From Chloroflexota bacterium (GTDB lineage Bacteria; Chloroflexota; Anaerolineae; Anaerolineales; Villigracilaceae), in the NCBI GenBank assembly GCA_029782225.1, contig JAKOVF010000064.1, positions 1 through 42,110 on the forward strand: a DNA stretch of 42,110 bases. The letters run 5' to 3'. The position numbers and the translations under genes are program-made. This document shows, in pieces, positions 1-8,149 of this stretch (position 1 is its first letter; the number at the start of each line of letters is the position of its first letter). The notes beneath the pieces were generated by a model that made no database searches, was not told the DNA's origin, and saw only the letters and a list, made by a program, of their open reading frames with translations.

Positions 1-603
1 TATCTAGTGGTCAGGTCAGGACATTTGCTGCCAGAGGATAAGCTCATCCCGATTGGCCTGCTTCATTCGGTGCAGGAAAAGCGGATTGAGGTCAAGGCTT
101 CCAAGCATGACCTGAATGATTTGCTCCGGTATGATGATCAGCACTACATCCCGGCAGAGCATCAAAGAGATGTGGTAGATGATGCAGACACATATTACTG
201 GTATCCGCCAGCCTTTGGCCTGCATTCCATGGGACAATTCCCGCCATTTTCGGTGATCCCGGTCACCTCTACGCCGGGGATCAACCCGGATCCAACGATG
301 AGACATACCCCTCCTGTGGAGAGCGAGAGACCAGCGGTGGACAAGGATGTCCCGTCAAATATGGTCGAGCTAAAGGAAGGCGCGAAGGTGATTGCCAGAG
401 ATGATAAGCATGTCGGCGATATCGAAAGGTTGCTGATTGACCAGGAAACCGACCGCGTGACTCATCTGGTGCTTTCCAGTGGTATGCTCCTGAAGCAGAG
501 CAAGATGGTTCCGGCCTACTGGTTAACGGATGTCCATGACAATGAGGTTCACCTCGCCGTTGATTCCGGTCTCCTGAGCAAGCTCCCAGACTATCGTCCC
601 TGA
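1..603 (+). CDS. PRC-barrel domain protein (5' end possibly cut by window)
   Basis: PRC-barrel proteins are small beta-barrel modules that bind RNA, protein or quinone partners; the role here is not predictable. The C-terminal part (about residues 120-198) has the PRC-barrel pattern: a K-V-I-A-R-D-D turn, then G-D-I-E-R-L-L-I-D, then T-H-L-V-L-S-S-G. The N-terminal 40 residues look like a second, poorer barrel. No stop lies between base 1 and the GTG at 7, so the protein may begin upstream of the window. It ends in TGA 12 bases before the next gene and probably shares its transcript. No signal peptide or membrane helix is visible. Confidence 0.75.
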   Translation, partial: YLVVRSGHLLPEDKLIPIGLLHSVQEKRIEVKASKHDLNDLLRYDDQHYIPAEHQRDVVDDADTYYWYPPAFGLHSMGQFPPFSVIPVTSTPGINPDPTMRHTPPVESERPAVDKDVPSNMVELKEGAKVIARDDKHVGDIERLLIDQETDRVTHLVLSSGMLLKQSKMVPAYWLTDVHDNEVHLAVDSGLLSKLPDYRP

Positions 604-615
604 AGGAATTTCCTC

Positions 616-1047
616 ATGAAAGACTCATTCATAGCGCAAGCCTCCACCACGATCAACGCGCCTGCTTCCAAGGTTTGGGAAGCTCTGACAAAGCCTGAGC
701 TGATCAAACAATACATGTTTGGCACTGATGTGGTCACGGATTGGAAGGTCGGCAGCCCCATTACCTACAAAGGCGAATGGCAGGGTAAGAGGTTCGAGGA
801 CAAAGGCAGGATTGTCAAATTCGAGCGCGAGAAGCGGCTGGTTTCAACTCACTGGTCGCCGCTTTCAGGCGTGCCGGATACTCCCGAAAATTATCATACG
901 GTGACGTATGAACTTTCCGGGCAGGATGGCAAAACACAGGTCACGGTCACCCAGGATAACAATGCCTCCGAAGAGGAGAAAGCGGACTCCGAACGCAACT
1001 GGCAAATGATGTTGGATAGCCTGAAGAAGCTGCTCGAAAAATCCTGA
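616..1047 (+). CDS. SRPBCC (START-like / AHSA1) domain protein
   Basis: A 143-residue protein covering one helix-grip SRPBCC fold of the AHSA1 (activator of Hsp90 ATPase C-domain) type. It opens with the typical I-N-A-P-A-S-K-V-W-E-A-L-T-K-P-E-L segment and has the W-x-x-G pattern and a C-terminal amphipathic helix (W-Q-M-M-L-D-S-L-K-K-L-L). Members bind hydrophobic ligands or act as chaperone cofactors; the ligand here is unknown. A GAAGGAA ribosome site overlaps the stop of the PRC-barrel gene, suggesting a two-gene transcript that ends at the hairpin near 1119. Length fits the family. Confidence 0.85.
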   Translation: MKDSFIAQASTTINAPASKVWEALTKPELIKQYMFGTDVVTDWKVGSPITYKGEWQGKRFEDKGRIVKFEREKRLVSTHWSPLSGVPDTPENYHTVTYELSGQDGKTQVTVTQDNNASEEEKADSERNWQMMLDSLKKLLEKS

Positions 1048-1118
1048 AGCCCTGGATTGGCGGAATATCACCTCTCCTTGGCCATCCGCCCAATTCCATT
1101 ACTGCCTGTCTTAAGAGA

Positions 1119-1152
1119 CTTGCCATACTGCGTAGATGGCAGGTTTCTTTTT
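1119..1152 (+). terminator. Rho-independent terminator after the SRPBCC gene
   Basis: An 8-bp stem (CTTGCCAT paired with ATGGCAGG, one G-U pair) with a 9-base loop is followed by GTTTCTTTTT. It separates the PRC/SRPBCC pair from the two-component genes. Confidence 0.65.
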
Positions 1153-1204
1153 GTATTGAAAGTGCTACAATATTTTTAACGATCCTCCATGCTCGGCCAT
1201 TGAG

Positions 1205-2416
1205 ATGAAAACTCGCGCTGCACCCTCAGAAACCCAGGAGCAACAGGGGAAGGCGCTTCTCCTGTTTATGGTGGTTATGGGGTACATTGTCACATTTCTC
1301 ATTTCCTCCAACAGCGGCGAGGTCTATTCCTTTCAACGGCTGGCCCTGGGAATTGCGTATGGTGTGATCTATCTCATCCTGGGTGTTTTCGACGATGAAA
1401 TATTCCGGCCTTTCTCGAACAACATGAGAAACGCTTTATATTTTCCCATCCAGATCGCGCTGGTCTTTGGGATTGGATGGACGCTGGGACCCGGCGGCCA
1501 CTGGCTGATCGGGCTGCCTCTCGCGGGAATTGCAGTGAATAAATTACAGCCGCGCTGGCGCTGGCTCGTTTACATTGCCCTCATTCTTGTGATCATTTTG
1601 CCAATTGGATTGCGATACTCCACGTGGGAAACCGCGTTGATGAACGGCTTCATCATTTCAACCGCAATTCTGTTTGTCGTGGTATTTTCACAGTTTCGAT
1701 TGAACGAGCAGAAGGCGCGCGAAAGGGCTGAGATTCTCGCACGGCAATTGGAAGAAGCCAATCATCAACTGGCGGAATATGCTTCACAGGTTGAAGAGCT
1801 TGCTGCTACACAGGAACGTAACCGCCTCGCGCGCGAAATTCACGATAACCTCGGCCACTACCTCACCATCATCAATGTACAGATCGGCGCAGCAAAAGTG
1901 ACGATGGATGTCGATCCGAAACATGCGCTCGACTCGTTGGACAAAGCGCAGGAACTTGCGCAAAAGGGGCTGGCCAGCGTTCGCGCGTCCGTCTCCGCCT
2001 TGCGCGTATCGCCCGTAGAAAATCGTCCTCTGGAGAATGTGATCTGTGAACTGGTAGGTGAGACTCAGACAACCGGTATCGCGGTCAGGTTTGATGTCCT
2101 GGGGCAGCCGCGCGGCGTGGATGAAAAAATCGCGCTGGCCCTGTATCGCGCCGCGCAGGAGGGGTTGACCAACATCCGCAAACACGCGAACGCTTCGCAA
2201 GTGGACGTGGAGCTGGATTTTTCCCAGCCCGAGAAAATCCGCCTCATGCTCCGGGACGATGGAGTGGGCGCGGCGGACACGAGCGGCGGCTTCGGCCTGA
2301 TCGGGATTCGCGAACGCGTCCTGTTGCTGGGCGGCGAATTCAAAATCGACACTTGGCCGGGCAAGGGTTTCTGTCTCCAGGTCAATGTGCCTGCTGCTGA
2401 GCGAGATGAGCCATGA
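1205..2416 (+). CDS. Sensor histidine kinase, NarL/DesK-type (HisKA_3)
   Basis: Membrane sensor kinase of 403 residues that should autophosphorylate a histidine and pass the phosphate to the response regulator encoded next. About six hydrophobic segments lie between residues 17 and 165, followed by a coiled coil (about 165-205). The HisKA_3 phosphoacceptor box is at 208-220, with His213 in E-I-H-D-N-L-G-H. The HATPase domain shows an N-box near 313-318 and a D-D-G-V-G G1 box followed by G-G-F-G-L-I-G-I-R-E-R. There is no large extracytoplasmic domain, so the signal is probably sensed in or at the membrane. Its TGA overlaps the ATG of the regulator by four bases, so translation is probably coupled. 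Confidence 0.93.
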   Translation: MKTRAAPSETQEQQGKALLLFMVVMGYIVTFLISSNSGEVYSFQRLALGIAYGVIYLILGVFDDEIFRPFSNNMRNALYFPIQIALVFGIGWTLGPGGHWLIGLPLAGIAVNKLQPRWRWLVYIALILVIILPIGLRYSTWETALMNGFIISTAILFVVVFSQFRLNEQKARERAEILARQLEEANHQLAEYASQVEELAATQERNRLAREIHDNLGHYLTIINVQIGAAKVTMDVDPKHALDSLDKAQELAQKGLASVRASVSALRVSPVENRPLENVICELVGETQTTGIAVRFDVLGQPRGVDEKIALALYRAAQEGLTNIRKHANASQVDVELDFSQPEKIRLMLRDDGVGAADTSGGFGLIGIRERVLLLGGEFKIDTWPGKGFCLQVNVPAAERDEP

Positions 2417-3066
2417 GCATTCGCGTCCTGTTGGTGGACGATCAGGCGCTGTTTCGTGAGGGGTTGGAAACTCTGTTATCTGTTCACAAGGACATTCAAG
2501 TTATAGGGCAGGCGGGCAATGGTCAGGAAGCCATTGACCTCGCGTTGAAATTCCGCCCCAACGTAATCCTGATGGACATCCAGATGCCTATCCTGGATGG
2601 CATCGGCGCGACGCGTCGGTTGAGGCAGCTTTTCCCTGATTGCCGTGTCATTGCATTGACCACCTTCGATGATAAGGAAACGATCTTCGATGCTCTGCGT
2701 GCCGGCGCGGTTGGGTATCTGCTCAAGGATGTAGGGTCAGCACAACTGGCCGAGTCCATTCGAGTGACCGCGCGCGGCGAGTCCTTTCTGGAGCCATCCG
2801 TCGCTGCGAAGGTGGTGGCCGAATTCAGCCGAGTCTCCTCTGCCGAAGTGGCGACCCGGCCCGAGGTCCTGCCTGAACCGCTCTCTGATCGTGAGGTGGA
2901 TATCCTGCGGTTGATTATCTCAGGCGCAAGCAACCGCGAGATCGCCGAATCCCTCTTCATTACAGAGGGGACGGTGAAAAATCACATCACGCATATTTTA
3001 GGAAAGTTGAATGTACGCGATCGGACACAGGCCGCGCTCAAGGGAAAAGAACTCGGGTTGATATGA
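2413..3066 (+). CDS. Response regulator, NarL/LuxR family
   Basis: Cytoplasmic two-domain regulator of 217 residues. The receiver domain has the acidic pair D9-D10, the phosphoacceptor Asp55 in L-M-D-I-Q-M-P, the conserved Thr in A-L-T-T-F-D and the Lys in G-Y-L-L-K-D. The C-terminal LuxR-type helix-turn-helix (about 150-217) includes L-S-D-R-E-V-D-I-L-R and T-V-K-N-H-I-T-H-I-L. It is the partner of the overlapping upstream kinase. Its targets are not given by the sequence; the Lnt-like and small membrane genes that follow are possible. A perfect 10-bp hairpin directly follows the stop codon. Confidence 0.95.
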   Translation: MSIRVLLVDDQALFREGLETLLSVHKDIQVIGQAGNGQEAIDLALKFRPNVILMDIQMPILDGIGATRRLRQLFPDCRVIALTTFDDKETIFDALRAGAVGYLLKDVGSAQLAESIRVTARGESFLEPSVAAKVVAEFSRVSSAEVATRPEVLPEPLSDREVDILRLIISGASNREIAESLFITEGTVKNHITHILGKLNVRDRTQAALKGKELGLI

Positions 3067-3090
3067 AGGTCACATTCCAAAATGTGACCT
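3067..3090. repeat. Perfect 10-bp hairpin directly after the response regulator stop
   Basis: AGGTCACATT and AATGTGACCT are exact inverted repeats around a CCAA loop, beginning one base after the TGA. No T-run follows on the plus strand, so it is a poor Rho-independent terminator. Its GGTCAC...GTGACC core matches the RAYT-linked repeats at 38-41 kb, but the GTAG head is missing. Confidence 0.6.
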
Positions 3091-3160
3091 GCTGCATGAC
3101 TTTCGATAGATTTCAGTAAGCGGTGAAACTTATACACTGGGGGTGAAAAAGGAGAATGAA

Positions 3161-4627
3161 ATGAAAAATTCCACTCGTATTCTTCTGGGCCTGGCGCTGG
3201 GACTGGTGAGCGCCGTCTTGCTCGTTTTTGCCTTTCAACCCTACAGCATCTGGCCGCTGGCCTTTGTCTCCTACATCCCCATGCTGGTGGCGGAGCAACG
3301 CATCCTGCCGTTGCGCTGGTCAGGTCTGGGACGAGGCGTCGGTGTTGGCTTGTTCCTGGTCATTTTCCTGACTTCCCTCTTCGGCATGAACCAGGTCGCG
3401 GGTATCTTCCTCGGCGTGGCCGTTTTGATCGCGTTGATCAGCATCCTCTCCGCGCCCAAACTGCGCGCTTTCCACGAACGGACAGGCTACCGCTGGTTCA
3501 TTCTGCAGGGTGCGATCGAAGCCGCGGGCATCGAGATGATCCGCAGCTTTATCCCGCCTATTTATACCCATGCCTTTTTTGCCCAGACCATGTACACCCA
3601 GCCATGGATGCTGCAGGGAATCTCGGTCTTCAGCATCTACGGTTTGACGTTCGTTATCCTGCTCGTCAACTTTGCCATCAGCCTGGGAGTGCTCTACGCT
3701 TTTGACAACAGGCTACGTTTTGACGGACAACCTGAACTGAATCGCAAAGTGAGCATACAGTGGATGACCGCAGTCGCGGCGATCTTCCTCCTTTGGGCCG
3801 GTTTCGGCGTAGTGACTTTGGTCAGCGCCCCAAAAAATGTGCAGACCCTCCGTGTTGCTGCCATCCAGCATGGATTTGCCAGACCCGGTCACCAGGATCC
3901 CGACACGCAACTGGACCGCCTCGGCGTTCTCTCCGAGCAAACGCGTATCGCCGCGCAGCACGGGGCTCGATTCATTGTTTGGCCTGAACTATCGCTCGGC
4001 TTTGACCCACAGGTGGAGCACACTGCCGAATTGCAGACTCTCGCCAGAGAGACGAACGCCTACATTCTGATCGGCTACGGCCTTGTAACGCCCACGGATG
4101 AATGGCGCAACGAAGCTGTCCTACTGACCCCTTCGGGCGAATTTATGGATGTGTACGGCAAGAACTTCAATACCATCCCTGGTGAGTCGCGCATCGTGAC
4201 GGCGGGATCGTATCCGGTCTGGGAGACCGAGATCGGCAATCTGGCAACCATCATTTGTAACGATGTCAACTTCACAGTAACAACGCGCACCTTGGCGCGC
4301 AAAGGCGCACAGATCGTTGCAGAACCAACCCTTGAGACGGGCGCGCCCGGCTTGGGCTGGGAGCAACGAACGCAGACCGTTCTGCGCGCGGTCGAGAATC
4401 ACGTGTCTGTCGTCAAGGCCGAAGCGGCGGGCATCTCCATGATCGTTGATCCTTACGGCCGCATTGTTGCTCACACGGAACTGCCCGCTGATACCGCCAA
4501 CGCTCTGGTCGCAGATGTTCCACTGGGCGAAGGTAGCACCCCCTATACTCACCTCAGTGACTGGATGGGCTGGGTGGGCCTGGTTGGCCTTGTCAGCTTC
4601 AGTGCGTTTACCAATCGCAAGAAGTAA
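3161..4627 (+). CDS. Apolipoprotein N-acyltransferase-like membrane nitrilase
   Basis: A membrane protein with an N-terminal multi-helix region (about residues 5-225) and a C-terminal carbon-nitrogen hydrolase domain (about 230-465), the architecture of Lnt, which adds the third acyl chain to lipoproteins. Numbered from the ATG at 3161, the catalytic triad is Glu276 (V-W-P-E-L-S), Lys334 (Y-G-K-N-F) and Cys366 (I-I-C-N-D-V-N-F). A final helix is near the C-terminus. An in-frame GTG lies at 3143, but the ATG at 3161 has a GGAG seven bases upstream and is preferred, giving 488 residues. The triad surroundings differ from proteobacterial Lnt (C-N-D rather than C-Y-E), so another acyl or amide substrate is possible. 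Confidence 0.8.
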   Translation: MKNSTRILLGLALGLVSAVLLVFAFQPYSIWPLAFVSYIPMLVAEQRILPLRWSGLGRGVGVGLFLVIFLTSLFGMNQVAGIFLGVAVLIALISILSAPKLRAFHERTGYRWFILQGAIEAAGIEMIRSFIPPIYTHAFFAQTMYTQPWMLQGISVFSIYGLTFVILLVNFAISLGVLYAFDNRLRFDGQPELNRKVSIQWMTAVAAIFLLWAGFGVVTLVSAPKNVQTLRVAAIQHGFARPGHQDPDTQLDRLGVLSEQTRIAAQHGARFIVWPELSLGFDPQVEHTAELQTLARETNAYILIGYGLVTPTDEWRNEAVLLTPSGEFMDVYGKNFNTIPGESRIVTAGSYPVWETEIGNLATIICNDVNFTVTTRTLARKGAQIVAEPTLETGAPGLGWEQRTQTVLRAVENHVSVVKAEAAGISMIVDPYGRIVAHTELPADTANALVADVPLGEGSTPYTHLSDWMGWVGLVGLVSFSAFTNRKK

Positions 4628-4682
4628 TTCCGTCTCGAACCGTGCATAGAATCAAAACACATTTGTAAAAAGGAGAAACGAA

Positions 4683-5072
4683 ATGTCTGAGCAAACTTCC
4701 AAACCAGTAGCTGTGATTGATCCTGAGAAGGCTGCCCTCAATAAACGCCTCGAAACCGCATTCTGGGGACTCTTCCTGATCACGTTGGGCTGCCAGTGGC
4801 TTTTGCCGAAAGGCACCCTGCCGAATGGCCTGTCGTCAATTGTTGTTGGCGTACTGCTCCTTGGCCTGAACGCGGCACGCTATTTCAACGGACTACGGAT
4901 GAGTGGCTTCACGACATTCCTCGGTATCCTGGCCCTCGTCGGCGGTATCGTGGAGATGTTCTTCAAAATGGATCTTGATGGCGCTATCTTGCTGATCGTG
5001 CTCGGCGCGTATCTGATCCTCAAACCCTGGTTCGATAAGCAGGGACTCTTTGGCAAGGCTGAGCAAACCTAG
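4683..5072 (+). CDS. Small four-helix membrane protein, uncharacterised
   Basis: 129 residues with a polar 22-residue N-terminus and about four hydrophobic segments (roughly 25-45, 49-65, 75-93 and 98-113). The glycine-rich hydrophobic pattern resembles the membrane part of LiaI/LiaF-like proteins, but I do not recognise a specific family. It follows the Lnt-like gene by 55 bases with its own strong AAAAGGAG site, and a terminator follows. It may belong to the envelope functions of the preceding two-component/Lnt-like cluster. Confidence 0.75.
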   Translation: MSEQTSKPVAVIDPEKAALNKRLETAFWGLFLITLGCQWLLPKGTLPNGLSSIVVGVLLLGLNAARYFNGLRMSGFTTFLGILALVGGIVEMFFKMDLDGAILLIVLGAYLILKPWFDKQGLFGKAEQT

Positions 5073-5095
5073 ATCTGCATAACTGTTCGATAGGA

Positions 5096-5133
5096 TGACC
5101 CTGTAAGTCTGCGACTTTCAGGGTCAGCTTTTA
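5096..5133 (+). terminator. Rho-independent terminator
   Basis: TGACCCTG and CAGGGTCA form an 8-bp perfect stem with a further AGT/ACT pairing inside, followed by GCTTTTATTT. It closes the unit ending with the small membrane protein and lies just before the NAD synthetase pair. Confidence 0.75.
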
Positions 5134-5141
5134 TTTAGTGG

Positions 5142-5147
5142 TAAGAT
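5142..5147 (+). promoter_or_regulatory. Candidate -10 box for a leaderless NAD synthetase operon
   Basis: TAAGAT ends exactly seven bases before the ATG at 5155, and no AGGAG-like site lies between. Transcription would start at or next to the A of the ATG. No good -35 hexamer is visible. Confidence 0.4.
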
Positions 5148-5154
5148 TCGCCCA

Positions 5155-6003
5155 ATGCAACTCAACCTGGCCCTCGCCCAAATTGTGACCAAACTGGGGG
5201 ACGTACAGTCAAACCTGGAAAAGCATCTGGGCTTTATCGAGCAAGCAAAAGCCCAGAAAGCGGATCTTGTTGTTTTCCCTGAGCTTTCGCTCACCGGTTA
5301 TGTTTTGCAGGATCTGGTCGCCACCGTTGCACACAAACCGACAGAGGACGACCCGGTCTTCAGGCCTCTGCTCAAAGCGAGTCATGATCTGGACCTTGTG
5401 GTTGGCTTCGTAGACGAGGACAGCCGTCACCGTTTTTATATTGCCTCTGCCTATCTATCCGGTGGAAAAGCCCTCCACGTTCATCACAAAGTCTATCTCC
5501 CAACCTATGGACTCTTCGATGAAGGCCGCTTCTTCGCCTGGGGGGATTCAGTCCGGTCCTTTGATACGCGCTTCGGGCGCGTGGGCTTGTTGATCTGCGA
5601 AGATTTCTGGCATGCCTCGCCGCCGTATCTGCTCTGGCTGGACGGTGCCGATATTATGCTATTCTCGTCTGCTTCGCCGGGGCGCGGCCTGACCGACCGG
5701 GAAAAGCTGGAATCGGCGCGCTGGGTGGAACGCGTGACCAAGGCCTATGCCAGTATGTTCACATCGTTTGTTGCCCACAGCAACCGTGTCGGTTATGAAG
5801 ATGGTTTGCTTTTCTGGGGCGGGGCAGTAGCCTATGACCCGAACGGCGAATTGATCGCACAGGGGCCTTATTTCGAAGAAGCGCTGACCTGTGCACAACT
5901 TGACCTGAATCAAGTCCGCCGGACGCGCGCGCGCCTCCCGCTTCTGCGCGACGAACGGACAAATCTCACGTTGTCGGAATTACAGAGAATACTGCAGAGA
6001 TAA
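5155..6003 (+). CDS. Stand-alone glutaminase (nitrilase-family) subunit for NAD synthetase
   Basis: A 282-residue carbon-nitrogen hydrolase with the triad Glu43 (F-P-E-L-S-L-T-G-Y), Lys112 (H-H-K-V-Y-L-P) and Cys148 (L-I-C-E-D-F-W). The L-P-T-Y-G-L-F-D-E-G-R-F-F stretch is typical of the amidase domain of glutamine-dependent NAD synthetases, which releases ammonia from glutamine. In most bacteria that domain is fused to NadE; here it is a separate gene whose TAA overlaps the next ATG by one base (TAATG). It therefore most likely feeds ammonia to the NadE encoded directly after it. A separate omega-amidase-like role is less likely given the context. Confidence 0.85.
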   Translation: MQLNLALAQIVTKLGDVQSNLEKHLGFIEQAKAQKADLVVFPELSLTGYVLQDLVATVAHKPTEDDPVFRPLLKASHDLDLVVGFVDEDSRHRFYIASAYLSGGKALHVHHKVYLPTYGLFDEGRFFAWGDSVRSFDTRFGRVGLLICEDFWHASPPYLLWLDGADIMLFSSASPGRGLTDREKLESARWVERVTKAYASMFTSFVAHSNRVGYEDGLLFWGGAVAYDPNGELIAQGPYFEEALTCAQLDLNQVRRTRARLPLLRDERTNLTLSELQRILQR

Positions 6004-6824
6004 TGATTGATCTCACCATTAATACTGACCTGGCCCGCACCATCCTTACTGGTTTCATCCGAAGCGAGATCACCCGCGTGGGATTCGATCATGCTGTGGT
6101 AGGACTTTCCGGCGGCATCGACTCGGCACTCTCTCTTGCGTTGGCGGTGGAAGCGCTCGGCGCGGAAAACGTCCTGGCAGTGCGGATGCCATACAAATCG
6201 TCCTCGCCTGACTCGCTGGAACATGCGGCTTTGTTGATTGAGCAGTTCGAAGTCCAGAGCGAGACGATAGAGATCACGGGAATGGTTGATCCGCTGATCG
6301 AGCGTGATCCGCAGATCTCCAAAGTCCGCAAGGGCAACATCATGGCGCGGGCGCGCATGATCGTCTTATACGACCAGTCTGAGGTCTTCAAAGGGCTGGT
6401 GGTTGGCACGAGCAATAAGACAGAAATCCTGCTCGGGTACAGCACGCAATGGGGGGATGCCGCTTCGGCATTGAATCCCATTGGCGATCTTTATAAAACG
6501 CAAGTACGCCAGCTTTCGCGCGCCATGAGTATCCCGGACGTTATTATTGATAAAGCTCCATCTGCTGACCTGTGGGCCGGCCAGACGGATGAAAACGAGC
6601 TGGGATTTAGCTACGAAGAGGTGGATCAGCTGCTATACCTGCTGATCGACCAGCGCTATTTGCCTGAGCATTGCGTCGAGGCTGGTTTTGATAAAGCTTT
6701 CGTAGAGAAGGTCATCGCACGTATGCGTCGCAACCAGTTCAAGCGTATGCAGCCGCCCATTGCCAAGGTCAGCAATCGCACGATTGGCTATGACTTTCTA
6801 TATTTGCGAGATTGGGGAACGTAG
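6003..6824 (+). CDS. nadE: NAD(+) synthetase, ammonia-handling ATP-dependent domain
   Basis: 273 residues of the adenine-nucleotide alpha-hydrolase fold. The ATP pyrophosphatase loop S-G-G-I-D-S is at 36-41, R-M-P-Y is in the next strand, and G-T-S-N-K-T-E plus G-D-A-A are later substrate-site motifs. It converts deamido-NAD, ATP and ammonia to NAD, the last step of NAD synthesis. The length equals the synthetase domain alone; the N-terminal glutaminase domain found in long NadE proteins is the separate upstream gene. The one-base TAATG overlap implies coupled translation and probable complex formation. Confidence 0.93.
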   Translation: MIDLTINTDLARTILTGFIRSEITRVGFDHAVVGLSGGIDSALSLALAVEALGAENVLAVRMPYKSSSPDSLEHAALLIEQFEVQSETIEITGMVDPLIERDPQISKVRKGNIMARARMIVLYDQSEVFKGLVVGTSNKTEILLGYSTQWGDAASALNPIGDLYKTQVRQLSRAMSIPDVIIDKAPSADLWAGQTDENELGFSYEEVDQLLYLLIDQRYLPEHCVEAGFDKAFVEKVIARMRRNQFKRMQPPIAKVSNRTIGYDFLYLRDWGT

Positions 6825-6835
6825 TTTCACTCTTG

Positions 6836-6877
6836 CTCCTGCCGCCGTACCCATTCGGGTACCTTCTTCGGTGGGAG
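6836..6877. repeat. Nested intergenic hairpin
   Basis: An inner perfect stem GTACCC / GGGTAC with an ATTC loop (6847-6862) lies inside an outer CTCC / GGAG pairing. There is no T-run. It fills most of the gap between nadE and the MFS gene and looks like an interspersed palindromic element or a processing signal. Confidence 0.5.
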
Positions 6878-6901
6878 GACGCCGCCTTGAGCTAAATACA
6901 A

Positions 6902-8149
6902 ATGACCTTCCAAATCCCTCCTGCACTAAAACATAAGCGTTTCTTCTATATCTGGATTGGACAGATGCTTTCCATTGCGGGAACCCAGATGCAAATCACG
7001 GCTTTGCTCTGGCATATCAACCAACTGGATAAGAATCCTATTGCGCTGGGTGGTATCGGCGCGGCGCGAATCCTGCCGGTAATCCTGTTTTCCCTGATCA
7101 GCGGCGCGCTGGCGGATTCGTTCAACCGCCGCACGATTGTCTTTTTCACACAGAGCTTTGCAGCGCTGCTCGCCTTGATCCTTGGCCTGCTCACCCAGTT
7201 TGGGCATGTCACCATCTGGTACATCTATGGGATCACAGCCCTGCAGGCCATCACCGTAGCCTTTGACGGCCCGGCGCGCCAGGCGCTTGTGCCCAATCTT
7301 GTCCCGGCCAGGGATTTGCCGAACGCCTTCAGCATGACGTCCATTGCCTGGCAAACGGGATCCATTCTCGGCCCCGCGCTGAGCGGTGTCGTCATCGCCA
7401 GCATGGGACAGGCAGCCGTCTACTACATCAACGCTGCATCGTATCTCGCGGCCATCATCGCCTTGATCCTGATTGGCGACGTGCCGCAGAAGATCTCCCG
7501 TAAGTTTGATATCAGCCTGAAGTCCATTGGGGAAGGTGTGCACTTCATCGTTGGCAAGCCGATCATTCTTTCCACCATGCTGATGGATTTTGTTGCCACG
7601 TTTTTTGCTTCGGCGAATACACTGATGCCGATCATTGCGAATCAAATCCTGAAAGTGGGTGTGATCCAATACGGATGGCTGACTGCTGCGCAATCGGCGG
7701 GAGCTGTCCTGGCGGCAGTGGTCATTTCTCAGGTGAAGGAAATACGCAGACAGGGACCGGTATTCCTCGGATGCGTGGTCATATTTGGGCTGGCAACGGT
7801 CATCTTTGGCATGACTGCGTCCTTTGTGATCGCCTGGATTGCCCTTGCCGTGACCGGCGCGGCGGATTCTGTCAGCACCATCATCCGCAACACCATCCGC
7901 CAGCTCAATACGCCCGATCATATCCGTGGACGCATGACCAGCGTCAATCAAATCTTCTTCCAGGGCGGGCCGCAGCTCGGTGAGATCGAAGCCGGAGTGG
8001 TGGCACAGCTATTTGGCGCGCCGTTTGCCATTATCAGCGGCGGCATCGGCTGTGTCCTCGGAATGCTATTGATCGTGCGTAAGTGGCCGCAGTTGACAAC
8101 CTACAACGGTGACGAGCATTTGGTGACAGGCAGCGTGCCTGCCGATTAG
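6902..8149 (+). CDS. MFS transporter, EntS/MFS_3-like exporter
   Basis: 415-residue multi-helix carrier of the major facilitator superfamily. The loop between helices 2 and 3 carries G-A-L-A-D-S-F-N-R-R (motif A), and the N-terminus has the Y-I-W-I-G-Q-x-L-S pattern of MFS_3 exporters, which usually expel siderophores, macrolides or other small molecules by proton antiport. About 11-12 hydrophobic segments are visible. The substrate cannot be named. No clear ribosome site lies directly before the ATG. The stop codon overlaps the stop of the convergent methyltransferase by two bases. Confidence 0.9.
   Translation: MTFQIPPALKHKRFFYIWIGQMLSIAGTQMQITALLWHINQLDKNPIALGGIGAARILPVILFSLISGALADSFNRRTIVFFTQSFAALLALILGLLTQFGHVTIWYIYGITALQAITVAFDGPARQALVPNLVPARDLPNAFSMTSIAWQTGSILGPALSGVVIASMGQAAVYYINAASYLAAIIALILIGDVPQKISRKFDISLKSIGEGVHFIVGKPIILSTMLMDFVATFFASANTLMPIIANQILKVGVIQYGWLTAAQSAGAVLAAVVISQVKEIRRQGPVFLGCVVIFGLATVIFGMTASFVIAWIALAVTGAADSVSTIIRNTIRQLNTPDHIRGRMTSVNQIFFQGGPQLGEIEAGVVAQLFGAPFAIISGGIGCVLGMLLIVRKWPQLTTYNGDEHLVTGSVPAD

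Noticed and set aside
6926..7951. Long open frame antisense to the MFS gene
   Set aside because: Its composition is a polar shadow of the hydrophobic transporter, with no ribosome site or recognisable domain.
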